NCBI GenBank assembly: GCA_007130555.1
Contig: SLSH01000296.1
Span: forward strand, 1-8,857
DNA: 8,857 nucleotides
Reading direction: 5' to 3'
Origin: Bacteroidales bacterium
GTDB lineage: Bacteria > Bacteroidota > Bacteroidia > Bacteroidales > ML635J-15
Made by a program: the position numbers and the translations under genes. Positions within the stretch are counted from its first letter, which is position 1. Each line of letters starts with the position of its first letter. Below the pieces are notes generated by a model that worked only from the letters and a program-made list of their open reading frames with translations, was not told where the DNA came from and ran no database searches. This document shows positions 5,939 through 8,857 of the stretch, one piece after another.

Positions 5939-8179
5939 ATGTTTCGGTTTTATATTATAATACTTTTAATTGCACTAATGTTTAAAACAACATATTCTCA
6001 GGTTGTTATAAATGAGATTATGTCATCAAATCATAATTGTATTACAGATGAAGACGGGGATAATTCAGACTGGATAGAGTTATATAACTTTGGAAATGAA
6101 GAAATAGATTTAACAGGTTATTATCTTTCTGATAAAGATGAAAATGTTTTAATGTGGAAACTACCGGAAGTTTCGATAAAAACCAAAGAGTTTTTACTGA
6201 TTTTTGCGAGTGGTAAAGACCGCAGTTTTGCAGGTAAAGAGTTACACACAAATTTTAAAATCAGTAAATATGGAGAGCCTGTTATTTTAAGTGATAATTC
6301 GGGTAATTTTATTGACAGACTACCTCCGGCTTATGTTGAAACCGATTATTCTTTCGGAAGATTCCCTGACGCAAAAGACAGTTTATATATATTTAAGACA
6401 CCTACACCGGGAGCTCCAAATACAGGACTATTTATTATTCCCATATATGCTAATCTTAAATTTTCGCATAATCCGGGTTATTATAAAAATGATTTTTTAC
6501 TACAAATATATGCTTCAGAAAATGTTGACATCAGATATACGGTTGATGCTTCGTTTCCGACAGATACAAGTTCTTTATATACCGGAGCAATCCGAATAGA
6601 TTCCCGTGCAGGTACTGAAAACTATTACTCCGAAATACCTTCCGCTATACCTAAATACTGGACAAAACCACTCGGGGAAGTACCAAAAATATGGACAATC
6701 AGAGCAAGACCATTTTTAGACGGAATTCCCGTAGGTAATGAAATATGGGGGTCTTTCTGGATAGGGCATCATAATCCGGATAATATAGAATTACCTGTTG
6801 TTTCTGTTATTACTTCTCCTGAAAATCTTTTTGATTATGAATATGGTATTTATGTACCCGGGATAAATTATGATGATGGTGGAGAAGGAAATTATTTTTT
6901 ACGCGGAGAAGAAAGAGATGCTTTTTTAACTTTTTTTGATGAAAATGGCATAAAACAGGTAAATCAGGAAGTAGGAATCCGTATTCAAGGACAAGCCACC
7001 AGAAAATACAGTCAAAAATCTTTGAGAATTTATGCAAGAGAAAAATATGGGAAAGATGAAATCGCGTATAAGTTTTTCCCTGAAAGAGAAAATGAAATCT
7101 TTAAGAGATTATTATTAAATTCCACTATGGGAGATGATTGGACCAGGACTTTATTTAAAGATGAATTGTGCGCATATTTGGTAAAAGACCTTGATCTGGA
7201 TTATCTGGCATTTATTCCTGTAATTGCTTTTATAAACGGTGAATACTGGGGAATTCATTTTTTAAAAGAACGGCGTGACGAATACTATTTAGCACAAAAT
7301 CATAACATTAACCCTAACAAAATAGACAGGCTTACGAATAATATGGATGTTGTATCCGGAAATGCTTTGCATTATCAGGAAATGATAAATTTTATTACAA
7401 ATAATGACCCTAAAGACCCGAAAACTTATGAAAAAGTAAAAACCTATATGGATGTTGAGAATTTTATTGATTATAAATGTATGCAGATATACTTAAATAA
7501 CAGAGATTGGCCACATAATAATTTAGAATTCTGGAGACCTGATACAACCGGCGGTAAATGGAGATGGATATTTTGGGATTTAGACAGGGCTTTCGAAGAA
7601 TATCAAACTGACAATCTGACTATATATAGAACTTTTGAAGAGAATTATTCAGTTTTTTTTCTGCTTAGGATGCTGTTAAAAATGCCGGAATTTGAAAGAA
7701 AATTCATAAACAGATTTTATTACCATTTAAATAATACTGTAAACACCAAAATAGTTTTAGAAGCTATAGACCACTTTAAACAAACATTGACACCTTATGT
7801 TCCTAACCACATTCTACGCTGGCGAACTCCGTTAACAATGTATGAGTGGGAAAAAAACATCCAGAGTTTAACTAGTTTTGCAATGCAAAGACCAACAGAA
7901 ATGTTATATTTATTAAAACAAATTTTTGACAGTCCTTTTACAATTGCACCTAATCCTGCAAATGAAACACTTAATATTTTTTATGAATGGGATGCTCAAA
8001 AAAACACACAAATCGAAATTTATAACATTGCAGGTCAACAAATAGATATTGGCTCAAAGATAATTGCAACCGAACCATATTTTCAAATTAATATAAATGA
8101 ATTACAATCGGGAGTTTATTTAGTTAAAATTATAAATGAGGGTATGGTCTTTACACATAAATTCGTAAAAACAAATTAA
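5939..8179 (+). CDS. secreted CotH-kinase-like protein with lamin-tail and T9SS sorting domains
   Basis: 746 residues. A signal peptide covers about 1-20, with Gln21 as likely new N terminus. A lamin-tail domain follows (about 21-150: VVINEIMSSN, DWIELYNFG, LTGYYLSD), then a chitobiase-C-terminal-like beta domain (about 173-275: IRYTVDASFPT, IWTIRARPF). The CotH-like domain spans about 285-625: GIRIQGQATRKYSQKSLRIY (346-364, bar R365), LLLNSTMGDDWTRTLFKDEL, NGEYWGIHFLKERRD, NRDWPHNNLEFW and WRWIFWDLD (541-549). CotH of Bacillus is an atypical protein kinase; D523 and D547/D549 lie where its catalytic, metal-binding aspartates are expected. The C terminus (about 667-746: IAPNPANETLNI, IYNIAGQQI, LQSGVYLVKI) is a type A T9SS sorting domain, so the protein should be exported through the outer membrane and attached or released. 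Kinase activity is inferred; a structural or adhesive role is possible. Confidence 0.92.
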   Translation: MFRFYIIILLIALMFKTTYSQVVINEIMSSNHNCITDEDGDNSDWIELYNFGNEEIDLTGYYLSDKDENVLMWKLPEVSIKTKEFLLIFASGKDRSFAGKELHTNFKISKYGEPVILSDNSGNFIDRLPPAYVETDYSFGRFPDAKDSLYIFKTPTPGAPNTGLFIIPIYANLKFSHNPGYYKNDFLLQIYASENVDIRYTVDASFPTDTSSLYTGAIRIDSRAGTENYYSEIPSAIPKYWTKPLGEVPKIWTIRARPFLDGIPVGNEIWGSFWIGHHNPDNIELPVVSVITSPENLFDYEYGIYVPGINYDDGGEGNYFLRGEERDAFLTFFDENGIKQVNQEVGIRIQGQATRKYSQKSLRIYAREKYGKDEIAYKFFPERENEIFKRLLLNSTMGDDWTRTLFKDELCAYLVKDLDLDYLAFIPVIAFINGEYWGIHFLKERRDEYYLAQNHNINPNKIDRLTNNMDVVSGNALHYQEMINFITNNDPKDPKTYEKVKTYMDVENFIDYKCMQIYLNNRDWPHNNLEFWRPDTTGGKWRWIFWDLDRAFEEYQTDNLTIYRTFEENYSVFFLLRMLLKMPEFERKFINRFYYHLNNTVNTKIVLEAIDHFKQTLTPYVPNHILRWRTPLTMYEWEKNIQSLTSFAMQRPTEMLYLLKQIFDSPFTIAPNPANETLNIFYEWDAQKNTQIEIYNIAGQQIDIGSKIIATEPYFQININELQSGVYLVKIINEGMVFTHKFVKTN

Positions 8180-8186
8180 TAAAAAA

Positions 8187-8857
8187 ATGAATAATAAATT
8201 TTCGGTTTTTCTTTTACTTTTTCTTTCTTTATTTAGTATATCATGTTCAGATATTGATACTGAAGACAGATATGTAATTATTTTATCAATGGACGGTTTT
8301 CGTCATGATTATGCAGACAGATTTAACACCCCGAACCTTGATTACATTGCTCAAAACGGAGTTGTTTCTCATTCTCTGATACCTGTTTTTCCAAGTTTTA
8401 CTTTCCCTAATCACTATAGTATTGCAACAGGATTATATCCTGACAATCATGGTATTGTTGCAAATAATTTTTATTGTCCCGAACTTGGCGCCACTTATTA
8501 TATTTCGGACAGAAATGCCATTGAAAACGGTGATTTTTACGGAGGAGAACCTATATGGGTATCTGCCGAAAATCAGGGGGTTACAACTGCCACTTTTTTT
8601 TGGGTTGGCTCTGAGGCTAAAATTAAAGGTATGCAGCCAACTTACTGGAAAAAATATGACTATAGTATTTCGTTTGAGACCAGAATAAAATATGCAATCT
8701 CATGGTTATCGCTTTCTTCAGAAAAAAGACCGCGTTTAATAATGCTTTATTTTAATGAACCGGACTATCATGGTCACAGAGTCGGACCGGAAAATGATAA
8801 TATTGGAAATACTATTGAATATTTAGACGCCTTGGTAGGTGTTTTGCATAAAAGATT
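8187..8857 (+). CDS. nucleotide pyrophosphatase/phosphodiesterase-type lipoprotein (3' part outside window)
   Basis: The first 223 codons are visible. The N terminus is a lipoprotein signal with hydrophobic stretch 6-18 and the likely lipidated C20 in FSISCSD; the acidic SDIDTED that follows resembles the signals that send Bacteroidota lipoproteins to the cell surface. The enzyme part starts at about 29 with the alkaline-phosphatase-superfamily NPP pattern: ILSMDGFRHDY (metal ligand D36), TPNLDYIAQNGV, FPSFTFPNHYSIATGLYP (nucleophile T72, N75) and NEPDYHGHRVGP (190-201; metal ligands D193 and H197). The second Asp-His metal pair should lie beyond the window. Relatives split phosphodiester or pyrophosphate bonds of nucleotides using two zinc ions; the substrate is unknown. 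It starts 7 nt after the CotH-like gene and is probably in the same operon. The lipobox is weaker than usual (Ser at -3). Confidence 0.9.
   Translation, partial: MNNKFSVFLLLFLSLFSISCSDIDTEDRYVIILSMDGFRHDYADRFNTPNLDYIAQNGVVSHSLIPVFPSFTFPNHYSIATGLYPDNHGIVANNFYCPELGATYYISDRNAIENGDFYGGEPIWVSAENQGVTTATFFWVGSEAKIKGMQPTYWKKYDYSISFETRIKYAISWLSLSSEKRPRLIMLYFNEPDYHGHRVGPENDNIGNTIEYLDALVGVLHKR

Noticed and set aside
8422..8688. Plus-strand open frame of 88 codons
   Set aside because: It is out of frame within the NPP-type lipoprotein gene, whose catalytic motifs are unmistakable.

Overview
The window comes from an AT-rich member of the Bacteroidota. Four things point there: a protein with a C-terminal type IX secretion (T9SS) sorting domain, the adjacent pair rbfA / LolCE-type permease, a GSCFA-family protein, and several upstream regions carrying the Bacteroidota -7 promoter motif TAnnTTTG instead of clear Shine-Dalgarno sites. 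Molybdenum-cofactor genes for formate dehydrogenase suggest an anaerobic or facultatively anaerobic life. The genus cannot be named from the sequence alone.

Left part (1-2577, all minus strand). Read in transcription order it holds crcB (fluoride channel), then a structured 125-bp intergenic element, then fdhD (sulfur transfer to formate dehydrogenase), and 13 nt later a large gene whose end is cut by the window edge. That last gene fuses a MobB-like P-loop domain, carrying an unusual four-cysteine cluster, to a MobA-type guanylyltransferase. fdhD and the mob fusion form an obvious functional pair: both finish the Mo/W-bis-MGD cofactor for formate dehydrogenase-type enzymes, although no such enzyme is in the window.

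Intergenic element (2029-2153). It has perfect 21-bp terminal inverted repeats around an internal 38-bp near-perfect palindrome, with no ORF. It looks like a MITE (a non-autonomous transposon remnant) or a large folded regulatory element. The palindrome carries a TAnnTTTG motif on each strand, so it could supply a promoter to fdhD-mob. This is the least explained part of the window.

Right part (2717-8857, all plus strand). After a divergent promoter region comes a GSCFA-family protein, then a promoter and five closely packed genes (gaps of 4, 13, 9 and 7 nt): rbfA, a LolC/E-like permease with a TTG start, a small exported beta-rich protein, a large secreted protein (lamin-tail, chitobiase-C-like, CotH-kinase-like and T9SS sorting domains), and the first 223 codons of a nucleotide pyrophosphatase/phosphodiesterase-type lipoprotein. 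The last three are all predicted to be exported to the envelope or outside. Their link to rbfA and the permease is probably co-transcription rather than a shared pathway.
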